From positions 1 to 64,000 of the forward strand of contig VGAE01000002.1 of the NCBI GenBank assembly GCA_016870975.1: DNA of 64,000 nt, written 5' to 3'. Positions 7,243 through 14,381 of the stretch are shown piece by piece. How positions within the stretch are numbered: the first letter of the stretch is position 1; every line of letters starts with the position of its first letter. The notes beneath the pieces were generated by a model. That model was not told the origin of the DNA and did no database searches. It saw only the letters and a program-made list of their open reading frames with translations. This DNA comes from Actinomycetota bacterium (GTDB lineage Bacteria > Actinomycetota > Actinomycetes > Nanopelagicales > Nanopelagicaceae). The position numbers were made by a program, and so were the translations under genes.

Positions 7243-8388
7243 ATGTTTGAGAAATCGGCTTACCAAAAAAGCGTCCCGATTGAAGAAGAATGGTCTGAAG
7301 AAACTGTCGTTGTCCAGGCGGGGCGACCAGAGCGGGTTCCTACGGCGCCGATGAATACGCCAATTACTTTAAGCAGTACTTACATCCATCCTGCGCTAAT
7401 TGGATATGCCAGAGATGGCAATGAGGTTTGGGCAGCCCTTGAAATCGCCCTTGGCGAATTAGACGGTGGATACGCAATTTCATTTGCCTCAGGGCTAGCG
7501 GCGGCTAGCGCAATAGCAGAGTTAATTCCTGCCAGTGGAACATTGGTTCTTCCCCGTGCCTCTTACTACGGCGTTAAAAATATCTTTGATATTTTAAGTA
7601 AACGCGGACAAGTAAAACTTCGCTTTGTGGATGGTGGCAATACTGAAGAAGTTATTGCAAATATCCCAGGCGCTGACATGGTTTGGATGGAGTCAATAGC
7701 CAACCCCACATTGGTGGTTGCTGATATTCCAGCTATTGCTGCTGCAGCAAAAGCCAATGGCACAATCTCAGTAGCTGATGCAACCTTTGCCACTCCAATG
7801 CGGCAACACCCAATTGCGCTTGGTGCCGACATCGTCCTTCACTCTGCGACTAAGGCCATCGGTGGACATCTAGATTTATTGCTAGGAATCGTAGTTTGTA
7901 AAAGTAAAGAACACGCTGCCGTCATCGATTCCTATCGCCATGATCGCGGTGCAACCCCAGGATCTCTAGAAGCCTATTTAGCGCTCCGCGGACTCAGAAC
8001 ACTCTCAATACGAATAGATAAATCCGAAGAGAGCGCGCTGGAGCTGTCCAAGCGATTAAAAGCTCATCCAAAAGTTAAAGCAGTTTATTACCCGGGCCTT
8101 GAAGGTGATTCACAATATGCAATTGCTCAAAAGGTTCTTCCTAAAGGCGCCGGCTCTATGGTTTCTTTTGAAATCGATGCTTCCCCAACAAAAGTAGATG
8201 AGATGCTCGGTAATTTAAAACTTATTGCTCATACAACAAGCCTTGGCGGAGTTGCTAGCTCTATCGAACGTCGAACTCGTTGGCCAGCTGAGGAAGCGGC
8301 TGGAGTGCCTATGACGCTCTGTCGATTCTCAGTTGGAATTGAAAATGTTGAGGATATCTGGCGCGATCTCAAATCTGTATTAGGGTAA
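7243..8388 (+). CDS. Cys/Met-metabolism PLP enzyme (cystathionine gamma-synthase/lyase family)
   Basis: A 381-residue cytosolic PLP enzyme of trans-sulfuration. The Schiff-base lysine is in HSATKAIGGH, the substrate/PLP region is YARDGNEVWAALEIALGE, FASGLAAASA is the glycine-rich phosphate segment, and SLGGVASSIERRTRW is the C-terminal substrate loop. The family includes MetB, cystathionine gamma-lyase and O-acylhomoserine sulfhydrylases; sequence alone does not separate them here. It stands alone between a divergent small-protein operon and a truncated ccdA. Confidence 0.85.
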   Translation: MFEKSAYQKSVPIEEEWSEETVVVQAGRPERVPTAPMNTPITLSSTYIHPALIGYARDGNEVWAALEIALGELDGGYAISFASGLAAASAIAELIPASGTLVLPRASYYGVKNIFDILSKRGQVKLRFVDGGNTEEVIANIPGADMVWMESIANPTLVVADIPAIAAAAKANGTISVADATFATPMRQHPIALGADIVLHSATKAIGGHLDLLLGIVVCKSKEHAAVIDSYRHDRGATPGSLEAYLALRGLRTLSIRIDKSEESALELSKRLKAHPKVKAVYYPGLEGDSQYAIAQKVLPKGAGSMVSFEIDASPTKVDEMLGNLKLIAHTTSLGGVASSIERRTRWPAEEAAGVPMTLCRFSVGIENVEDIWRDLKSVLG

Positions 8389-8475
8389 AAAGGTCCAAAT
8401 CTCTACGGCGAGACTTCCATTAATTTATATTGATGAGAAGTCGAGTAAAGAGAATTCTTCTATTTCGCAATTTTT

Positions 8476-8847
8476 CTACGGTATGAAATTTGAATCTATC
8501 TCCCAGGGGCGAATTGGTGAGTTATCCAGAATCCCGGTTTGTAAATCTTTATCCCAGCCGGCAATAATGACAACGCCCACCGCAATGAAAACCCAACCTA
8601 AACTCCGTCGGAAGATTCCTTCAGATTTAATAGCCCAGCCCGCCGATTTAATTAATCGCTGACCAGTAAGGGCCACTGCCAAGAGAGTTCCATAAAGCCC
8701 GAGCGAGTAGGCGAACAGAAGTGCTAAGCCTTCGGCAAAGGAAGCTGGCTGCACGGTGACAATTACATATGCATACAGAGGACTACATGATGAGAAGACT
8801 GGTCCAAGAGCCGCGCCCGTAAGGATTGCTCCAGCTTTTCCTTCTCG
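8476..8847 (-). pseudogene. CcdA/DsbD-like membrane protein, 3' remnant
   Basis: The frame reads GAALGPVFSSCSPLYAYVIV then VQPASFAEGLALLFAYSLGL and ends with one more hydrophobic helix. This is the second half of a CcdA-type electron-transfer membrane protein (family signature GPVFSSCSP, with one of its cysteines). In frame, an amber codon at 8848-8850 blocks it, and none of the three minus frames upstream to 9003 shows hydrophobic or homologous sequence, so the N-terminal half is missing. A short product from the GTG at 8754 is possible but would lack the cysteine loop. Read as a decayed gene. Confidence 0.7.
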
Positions 8848-8991
8848 CTATCGAGCCTTACTCAATAGAGGCGTGCTCCTACTTTGTAATGAAAGATGCA
8901 CTTGACGGATATAAGCGACGTTTCACACACCCTGCCCGGTTGAATTATCTTGCAAGGCAGAGCACCCCAGCGTTTACACGAGCCGCCTCAT

Positions 8992-8997
8992 TAGAAT
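8992..8997 (+). promoter_or_regulatory. -10 hexamer TAGAAT, leaderless start of the nitroreductase gene
   Basis: TAGAAT, six bases (CTTGCC), then ATG 9004. Near-consensus -10 with no room for a ribosome-binding site. Confidence 0.55.
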
Positions 8998-9003
8998 CTT
9001 GCC

Positions 9004-9762
9004 ATGGACACAAGTCAAGGTGATGCCAAGTGGATGTCGCAATTCATGGCATCGAGACGAACCACTAGAGACTTTTTACCAATACCTGTCCCCCATGAAA
9101 TTTTGATGCAAATCCTTACGGACTCTTTGACTGCTCCAAGTTGGTCGAACACTAGACCATTTAAAGTAGCAATAGCAACGGGCAAAGTGAGAGATCAGAT
9201 CAGCAATGAATTCCTATCACGCTGGTCGATCTTGTCAGCAATTATGCGCAAGGGAGTAAAAAACAAGTTACGGCTTCTTTACTCTCGCTACGGCTTGCCT
9301 ACTAGCAACAGAACAATTGTAAAGCCCTACGTAGCAGAGCTTAGGCCAAGAGCAGAGAGGGTTGGCAAAGAGCTCTATGAATTGTGTGGTATCAAACGTG
9401 GCGATCGTGCAGCCCGAGATAGGCAATGGGGGAAAAACTATGCATTTTTTGGGGCACCAGTTGAGTTATTCGTTTATATCCATAAAAGTCTTCATATTTA
9501 TGCTGCTTCTGATGCTGGCTTGATGATGCAAAACTTAATGTTATCGGCGCATGCTCATGGTTTAGGAACCTGTGCACAAGGAGCTGTGAATATTTGGGAT
9601 GACGTAATTCGCAAAGAATTTTACATACCAAAGAAATACCGACTCCTATGCGGCCTCGCAATCGGATATCAAAGTAATGATCCAGTTAATTCCTTTAGCG
9701 CTCATAGGCTTGATGTTCATGAAATAATTGTTCTGCCAAAAAATAAGACAGACGTTGAGTGA
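9004..9762 (+). CDS. Nitroreductase-family FMN oxidoreductase
   Basis: A 252-residue flavoenzyme. SRRTTRDFLPIPVP is the N-terminal FMN-phosphate motif, APSWSNTRPF the next conserved loop, and LMMQNLMLSAHAHGLGTC the helix and turn that close the FMN site. Members reduce nitro groups, quinones or enones with NAD(P)H; the substrate is unknown. It is longer than the minimal 200-residue enzymes because of a basic insertion around residues 80-140 (KNKLRLLYSRYG and following). It lies between a ccdA relic and an ABC operon, with no partner gene. Confidence 0.85.
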   Translation: MDTSQGDAKWMSQFMASRRTTRDFLPIPVPHEILMQILTDSLTAPSWSNTRPFKVAIATGKVRDQISNEFLSRWSILSAIMRKGVKNKLRLLYSRYGLPTSNRTIVKPYVAELRPRAERVGKELYELCGIKRGDRAARDRQWGKNYAFFGAPVELFVYIHKSLHIYAASDAGLMMQNLMLSAHAHGLGTCAQGAVNIWDDVIRKEFYIPKKYRLLCGLAIGYQSNDPVNSFSAHRLDVHEIIVLPKNKTDVE

Positions 9763-9909
9763 ATCTGCGTTATCAAGCTTTATGACAAGTTCGTCTTCGT
9801 GGGTGCTGGGGGCCTCTGGTTGTAGGTGAGATTGAATTCGCGCGCGAAATAAAAATCATTCTGGTATCGAAGAAGAATTGAGCATTGGAGGAGACAGTGT
9901 GTGATTCTT

Positions 9910-10722
9910 TTAACCCTTCAGTGCTCCTGACATAAGTCCACGAAGGAAATAACGGCCAAGGATTATGTAGACCAGAACTGTCGGAAGTGAGGCAATGAGT
10001 GCGCCAGCCATCTGCACGTTCCACTGGACTATCTGGCTTCCCGCGATGTTGTTGAGCGCTACGGTTACTGGCCAAGAAGATGGACCAGTGAGGACGACTG
10101 CGAAGAGGAAGTCATTCCAAATCGAAGTGAATTCCCAGATAATGGCAACGATGAAGGCCGGGATAGATATCGGAAGAACCACTCGAAAATAAGTGCCAAG
10201 CATCCCCGCTCCGTCGATTTTGGCCGCCTCTATCAACTCAGACGGAACAGATGCATAGTAGTTACGGAATATGAGGGTCATGATTGGAAGCCCATAAATA
10301 ACGTGAACCAGAATCAATCCGGGGATACCGCCGTAGATTCCAAGCTCGCGCATGGTGGTAACGAGCGGAATCAAGATTGATTGATAGGGAATGAACATCC
10401 CGAAGAGGATTACCGGAAATACGATATCTGCGCCCGGAAACTTCCATTTAGCCAAGACGAAACCATTCATGCTGCCTAGGAATGATGCGATCACGGCAGC
10501 AGGGATGACAAGTTGAAAGCTATTGATGACCGAAGGACCGAGTTTCTCCCAAGCAAGGGAGTAATTGACAAAGTCAAAAGACTTCGGCGACGACCACATC
10601 GTATCGAGTGAGATATCACCAAGTGGCTTAAGTGAGGTCACTATAACCACATAGACTGGAAGCAAGAAGAAGATGAGGAAAAAGATCAGTGCTGGATATA
10701 GAAGGAGGCGAGACTTTTTCAT
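9910..10722 (-). CDS. Carbohydrate ABC transporter permease (MalG/GtsC type)
   Basis: A 270-residue inner-membrane permease with six hydrophobic helices. The EAA loop that contacts the ATPase is EAAKIDGAGMLGTYFRVVLP, and the N-terminus (LLPVYVVIVTSLKP) is typical of the MalG side of family-1 sugar importers. ATG 10722 overlaps the stop of the other permease gene as ATGA. Third and last gene of the operon starting at 12937. Confidence 0.93.
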   Translation of the reverse strand: MKKSRLLLYPALIFFLIFFLLPVYVVIVTSLKPLGDISLDTMWSSPKSFDFVNYSLAWEKLGPSVINSFQLVIPAAVIASFLGSMNGFVLAKWKFPGADIVFPVILFGMFIPYQSILIPLVTTMRELGIYGGIPGLILVHVIYGLPIMTLIFRNYYASVPSELIEAAKIDGAGMLGTYFRVVLPISIPAFIVAIIWEFTSIWNDFLFAVVLTGPSSWPVTVALNNIAGSQIVQWNVQMAGALIASLPTVLVYIILGRYFLRGLMSGALKG

Positions 10723-11606
10723 GACTTTCGCTCCTGACGCATGGTGAAAATCAGGTAAGGAAGGATGACTATCGCGACGCTAAAAAGAATGTATGTCGCA
10801 AGAGTCGCGCCTTTGCCGAAGTTGTATGCATCAAAAGATGTCTGCCACATATATATTGCTGGGACATCAAGGGCGAGTTGTTTTCCTGCAATAGCAATAA
10901 TCAAGTCAAAGACTTTGAGTGAGATATGGCCAAGTATCACGATTGCAGATAGTGCAATAGGGCGCAGTTGTGGCAAGATCACATAGCGATAGATGCGCCA
11001 TTCCGATGCACCATCCACTCGAGCAGCTTCACGAGTCTCTTCAGGGATGCTTCGGATTCCTGCTAAGAAAAGCGCCATTGTGTAGCCAGCCATCTGCCAA
11101 ACCGCAGGCAGGGCGATTCCGGCCATCCCCCAGTTGGGAGTCAGGTGCCATTGATTGACCAAGGGATCAAGACCAACCTTTGTGAAGAGCAGATTAATTC
11201 CACTTATTCGATCATCAGTCGCAGGATTCATCAACCAGCGCCAGACAACACCCGTGACGATAAATGAAATCGCCATAGGTAGGAGATAAACGCTTCTGAA
11301 GAGTCCTTCGAATTTCAGTTTCTGATCCAGCAAGATTGCCAAAAGCAAACCTAAGAGTAGGCATGCAACCATGAAGACCACGGTGAAGATAAGAGAGTTC
11401 TTGATATCAATCTTGAATCGTTCATCGACGAGTAAGTCTCGGTAGTTCTGCAATCCGATGAAGTTGAAGTCAGGTGAGAGCGCTTTCCAATCGGTGAGAG
11501 AGATTCGAAAATTCCAACCGATGAAGCCATAGACAAAGACGGCGAGTGCGATAAGAGATGGTGCGGTCAAGAGCAAGCCTGGCATCCAGTCCTTGGCTCG
11601 CTTCAT
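10719..11606 (-). CDS. Carbohydrate ABC transporter permease (MalF/GtsB type)
   Basis: A 295-residue permease with six hydrophobic helices. EAA loop: EAARVDGASEWRIYRYVILP. The N-terminal KDWMPGLLLTAPSLIALAVF and the WFNFRISLTDW-like segment fit the MalF/UgpA side. It follows the binding-protein gene by 62 bp and is coupled to the second permease. Confidence 0.93.
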   Translation of the reverse strand: MKRAKDWMPGLLLTAPSLIALAVFVYGFIGWNFRISLTDWKALSPDFNFIGLQNYRDLLVDERFKIDIKNSLIFTVVFMVACLLLGLLLAILLDQKLKFEGLFRSVYLLPMAISFIVTGVVWRWLMNPATDDRISGINLLFTKVGLDPLVNQWHLTPNWGMAGIALPAVWQMAGYTMALFLAGIRSIPEETREAARVDGASEWRIYRYVILPQLRPIALSAIVILGHISLKVFDLIIAIAGKQLALDVPAIYMWQTSFDAYNFGKGATLATYILFSVAIVILPYLIFTMRQERKS

Positions 11607-11668
11607 GGGATTCCTTACTAGTAAAAGAACTGGGAGCGACCCAAAGGCCGCTCCCAGTTGTTCAGTTA

Positions 11669-12937
11669 CTACTTACCTGAGTTTGTTGCGGCAGTAGCGA
11701 GCGCTGCTTGGAACTTCGCTACATCTTTATTCTGTAGGAGGAGGCCAAGTGCAGTGTCAATTTCTGCCTTCCATGCATTAGATGCAGTCACACCGTGAGT
11801 CAGTGATCCTGCAATCTTATTGCTACCCCAGTCATCCATCGCGGACTGGAGGTATGGAGGATAGATAGCCTTCTCGGCATCGCTACGTGCAGGGATTGAA
11901 CCCTTCTTCACGTTGAACGCATCCTGTCCTGCTGCAGATCCAGCGACCTTGAGCCATGCAATCGATGCATCACGATTCTTCGCACCTAGTGGAAGTGTAA
12001 ATGAATCTGAGAGGAACTGGAAAGTTCCCGCTGTGCCTGGAGCTGGTGCCCAGGTGTAACCCTCTTGTTCAACAAGTGAGTTATCTACGCGGAAATAACC
12101 TTCTGCCCAGTCACCCATGATGTTGAAAGCTGCCTTGCCGTCAATGACGAGCTTGGAGGCATCCTGCCAACTAAGGCTTGCTGCATCAGAGTTTGTGTAA
12201 GTAAGGACCTTCTTGAAGGTGTCAAGTGCGCCCTTAACTTCTGCAGAGTTCCAACCAGTTGATCCATCCCAGAGGCCGTTGTAGGCGTCAGTACCAAGAA
12301 CGCCAAGAAGAACGGTCTCGAATAGATGTAGTTGTGTCCACTGCTCACCAAGTGCGAGTGGAGTAACTCCTTTTGCCTTCAACTTATCTGCTGCGGCAAA
12401 GAAATCAGCCCATGAACCTGGCATCGAGATGCCATTGTCAGCGAGGACCTTTGGATTCCCCCACATGACGTTCGCACGGTGGATGTTTACTGGAACGGAG
12501 TAAATCTTTCCGTCGACAGTGATGAGCGGAAGAAGTGTTGCTGGCATGACATCACGCCATCCCTCCTCGTCATAGAGGAAGGAGAGATCCTCAAGTTGAC
12601 CTGCGGTGATGTAATCCATCAACTCCGCGCCAGCGTGACCCTGGAATGAATCTGGTGCTTCGCCTGCTTGTAGACGAGTAGCTAGGACAGCGCGAGCGTT
12701 TGTACCTGCACCACCTGCAACAGCAGCGTTGACGAATTCAACCTCTGGATATTCCTGCTTGAACACTTCAACGAGTGCGTTGAGGCCTGCTTCTTCACCT
12801 CCACCGGTCCACCAAGAAAACACTTCTACTTGACCGCTTGCGTTGCCGCCCTCATCTGAGCTGCAGCCCGTTGCAGTCAAAGCAATTGAAGCCGCGATGG
12901 CGATTGCGCCAAATAGCCTCGACGTTCTTAACTTCAT
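11669..12937 (-). CDS. Glucose/sugar ABC transporter substrate-binding lipoprotein (GtsA-like)
   Basis: A 422-residue family-1 solute-binding protein. The signal ends in a lipobox (ALTATGC), so it is a lipoprotein on the outer face of the membrane. The mature text VEVFSWWTGGGEEAGLNAL, then RLQAGEAPDSFQGHAG and IMGDWAEGYF, matches the glucose/mannose-binding GtsA branch better than maltose binders. ATG 12937 follows AAAGGG at about six bases. No ATPase gene is near; Actinobacteria often share one MsiK-like ATPase between sugar importers. Expression is probably high and carbon-regulated (inference). Confidence 0.92.
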   Translation of the reverse strand: MKLRTSRLFGAIAIAASIALTATGCSSDEGGNASGQVEVFSWWTGGGEEAGLNALVEVFKQEYPEVEFVNAAVAGGAGTNARAVLATRLQAGEAPDSFQGHAGAELMDYITAGQLEDLSFLYDEEGWRDVMPATLLPLITVDGKIYSVPVNIHRANVMWGNPKVLADNGISMPGSWADFFAAADKLKAKGVTPLALGEQWTQLHLFETVLLGVLGTDAYNGLWDGSTGWNSAEVKGALDTFKKVLTYTNSDAASLSWQDASKLVIDGKAAFNIMGDWAEGYFRVDNSLVEQEGYTWAPAPGTAGTFQFLSDSFTLPLGAKNRDASIAWLKVAGSAAGQDAFNVKKGSIPARSDAEKAIYPPYLQSAMDDWGSNKIAGSLTHGVTASNAWKAEIDTALGLLLQNKDVAKFQAALATAATNSGK

Positions 12938-12962
12938 ATTTGCCCTTTCGAATTATTTAAAT

Positions 12963-12978
12963 GGGGGCTGCTGCCCCC
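12963..12978 (-). promoter_or_regulatory. GC-rich hairpin in the leader of the glucose-type ABC operon
   Basis: GGGGGC-TGCT-GCCCCC forms a 6-bp all-GC stem with a 4-base loop, 26 bases upstream of the binding-protein ATG. No T-run follows on the minus strand, so it is more likely an mRNA-stabilising or regulatory leader element than a terminator. Confidence 0.4.
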
Positions 12979-13308
12979 CCGTGTTACTTTGAATCGGAGC
13001 AAATCTATCTCTTGATCCAAGATTATGGAAACCTTCAGTCTTGTTATTTGAGAGGGCTTAGATAGCGATTCGGTAAAAAGTCCGAGCCGTGAAAGAGGCC
13101 CACTTCAGTACCCTTAGCTAAGTGTCATAACCATCTAACCAGCAATCGGATCCGCAGGCTTCCGGCCCGGCAGAGCTCATGGCCGAGGCGACCGCTCAAG
13201 TCGTATCCAGCGAAGTCTCAGGCGGGCGACTTTCCGGAGATGTATCAATATTGCAAGGTTAAAGACTTAGCGTCCAAAGCGAATTGAAATGTCTGAAAAG
13301 AGTGAATC
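12979..13308. other. Intergenic stretch between the ABC operon and tRNA-Val, largely unexplained
   Basis: About 330 bp. The part nearest the ABC operon should hold its promoter; a minus-strand TAATCT at 13020-13025 is a possible -10. The segment around 13145-13230 is visibly richer in G and C than its surroundings (AGGCTTCCGGCCCGGCAGAG is a sample). It has one 43-codon open frame on the plus strand, from CCA at 13132 to a TAA near 13262, without a recognisable product. It could be a decayed gene or a structured RNA; I cannot decide. Confidence 0.4.
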
Positions 13309-13383
13309 TGGTGGGCGCTGAGGGTTTTGAACCCCCGGCCTACTCGGTGTAAACGAGCCGCTCTACCACTGAGCTAAGCGCCC
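13309..13383 (-). tRNA. tRNA-Val (anticodon TAC)
   Basis: Minus strand: acceptor GGGCGCT pairs with AGCGCCC, the D arm is AGCTCAGTGGTAGAGC, the anticodon loop TTTACAC reads TAC, and the T arm is GGGGGTTCAAAACCCTC. The CCA end is encoded (13309-13311). TAGACT at 13394-13399, overlapping the TAG stop of the peroxiredoxin gene, may serve as -10. Confidence 0.97.
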
Positions 13384-13396
13384 TAAGTGCTAAAGT

Positions 13397-13855
13397 CTAT
13401 AACGATGCGAGTGCGCTCTTGTAATCAGCAAGATTTCGCGCTTCCGCTGGGCTATTTACCACGCTCCAACGGACGATTCCGGCTTTATCAATGATGAATG
13501 TTCCACGAAGTGCAAGTCCGCGTTCTTCGTTGAAGACGCCGTACTTTTTCGCGATTTTGCCATGTGGCCAGAAATCAGAGAGAAGTGGGAATTGATAACC
13601 CTCTTTTTCGGCAAAAACTTTGAGTGAGTAAGCAGCATCGCATGAGATTGCTAATAATTGAACTTTGTCGTTCTGGAAAAGGGAAATGTCATCGCGAAGT
13701 GCGCAAAGTTCCCCGGTACATGTGCCAGTGAAGGCGAATGGGTAAAAAACGACCACGACAATTTTGTTCCCACGGAAAGATGAGAGCTTTACTTTTTCGC
13801 CATTTTGATTAGTTAGTTCGAAATCTGGCGCTTCTTGACCAATAGTTATTTTCAT
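13397..13855 (-). CDS. Peroxiredoxin (AhpE-like, two-cysteine)
   Basis: A 152-residue thiol peroxidase that detoxifies H2O2 and organic peroxides. The active-site loop is PFAFTGTCTGELCALRDD: peroxidatic C46 preceded by the P-x-x-x-T motif, and C51 four residues later in the position of the resolving cysteine of BCP/PrxQ. Mycobacterial AhpE is one-Cys. ATG 13855 was chosen because MKITIGQEAPDFEL is the natural start and overlaps the DUF3052 stop as ATGA. The order peroxiredoxin-DUF3052-aceE parallels Rv2238c-Rv2239c-aceE. Confidence 0.92.
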   Translation of the reverse strand: MKITIGQEAPDFELTNQNGEKVKLSSFRGNKIVVVVFYPFAFTGTCTGELCALRDDISLFQNDKVQLLAISCDAAYSLKVFAEKEGYQFPLLSDFWPHGKIAKKYGVFNEERGLALRGTFIIDKAGIVRWSVVNSPAEARNLADYKSALASL

Positions 13856-14268
13856 TTCTTTCCGCTCTTCCTTGCGACTAATCGGGTCGCAGTCCAATCT
13901 TTCGAAACTTGCATGGTTGAGGTGAGGCTTAGCCCTGCTGTTGGCGCTGCATCTTGAATATCACTTGGCTCAACATGACCGTCGCGACCGACTTTTGGAG
14001 TGAGCAACCAAACTTGTCCGCCATCTGTGAGATAAGTAAGGCAGTCGACGAGTTCATCAACAAGATCTCCGTCGTCTTCGCGCCACCAGGTAATGACTGC
14101 ATCAACGACTTCTTTAGAATTCTCATCAAGGAGTTCATTGCCAGTAGTTTCTGCAATCTCTTTACTTAACTGCGAATCGGAATCATCAGCGAAACCCCGC
14201 TGAAGAACTAAAAATCCAGATTGGATTCCCAACCGGGCTGCTACGCCCAACCCCGCCGGGGTGCTCAA
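13852..14268 (-). CDS. DUF3052 family protein (Rv2239c-like)
   Basis: A 138-residue actinobacterial protein of unknown function. Conserved text: LGIQSGFLVLQRGFADD, AVITWWREDDGDLVDELVD, WLLTPKVGRDGHVEPSDI and AAPTAGLSLTS. The start is the TTG at 14268, giving LSTPAGLGVAARLGI: it follows a strong AAAGGAGAGG site at three to six bases, whereas the longer frame to 14307 has none. It is coupled to the peroxiredoxin gene and transcribed divergently from aceE. Confidence 0.88.
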   Translation of the reverse strand: MSTPAGLGVAARLGIQSGFLVLQRGFADDSDSQLSKEIAETTGNELLDENSKEVVDAVITWWREDDGDLVDELVDCLTYLTDGGQVWLLTPKVGRDGHVEPSDIQDAAPTAGLSLTSTMQVSKDWTATRLVARKSGKK

Positions 14269-14381
14269 TGACCTCTCCTTTCGAAAGCGAGTGAGATAAG
14301 TCCACACTTTGAGAGGAAGTTACGCAACTTAGCCTCGACTTTCGATTTCGCCCTATCGCCATTACGCGGAAGAATAGGGAT

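Noticed and set aside
8826-9023. 65-codon plus-strand frame between the ccdA relic and nitroreductase
   Set aside because: No homology or ribosome site and it overlaps the nitroreductase start; the region carries that gene's promoter.
9773-10075. 100-codon minus-strand frame downstream of the permease
   Set aside because: Mostly another frame of the permease gene, with no protein-like composition.
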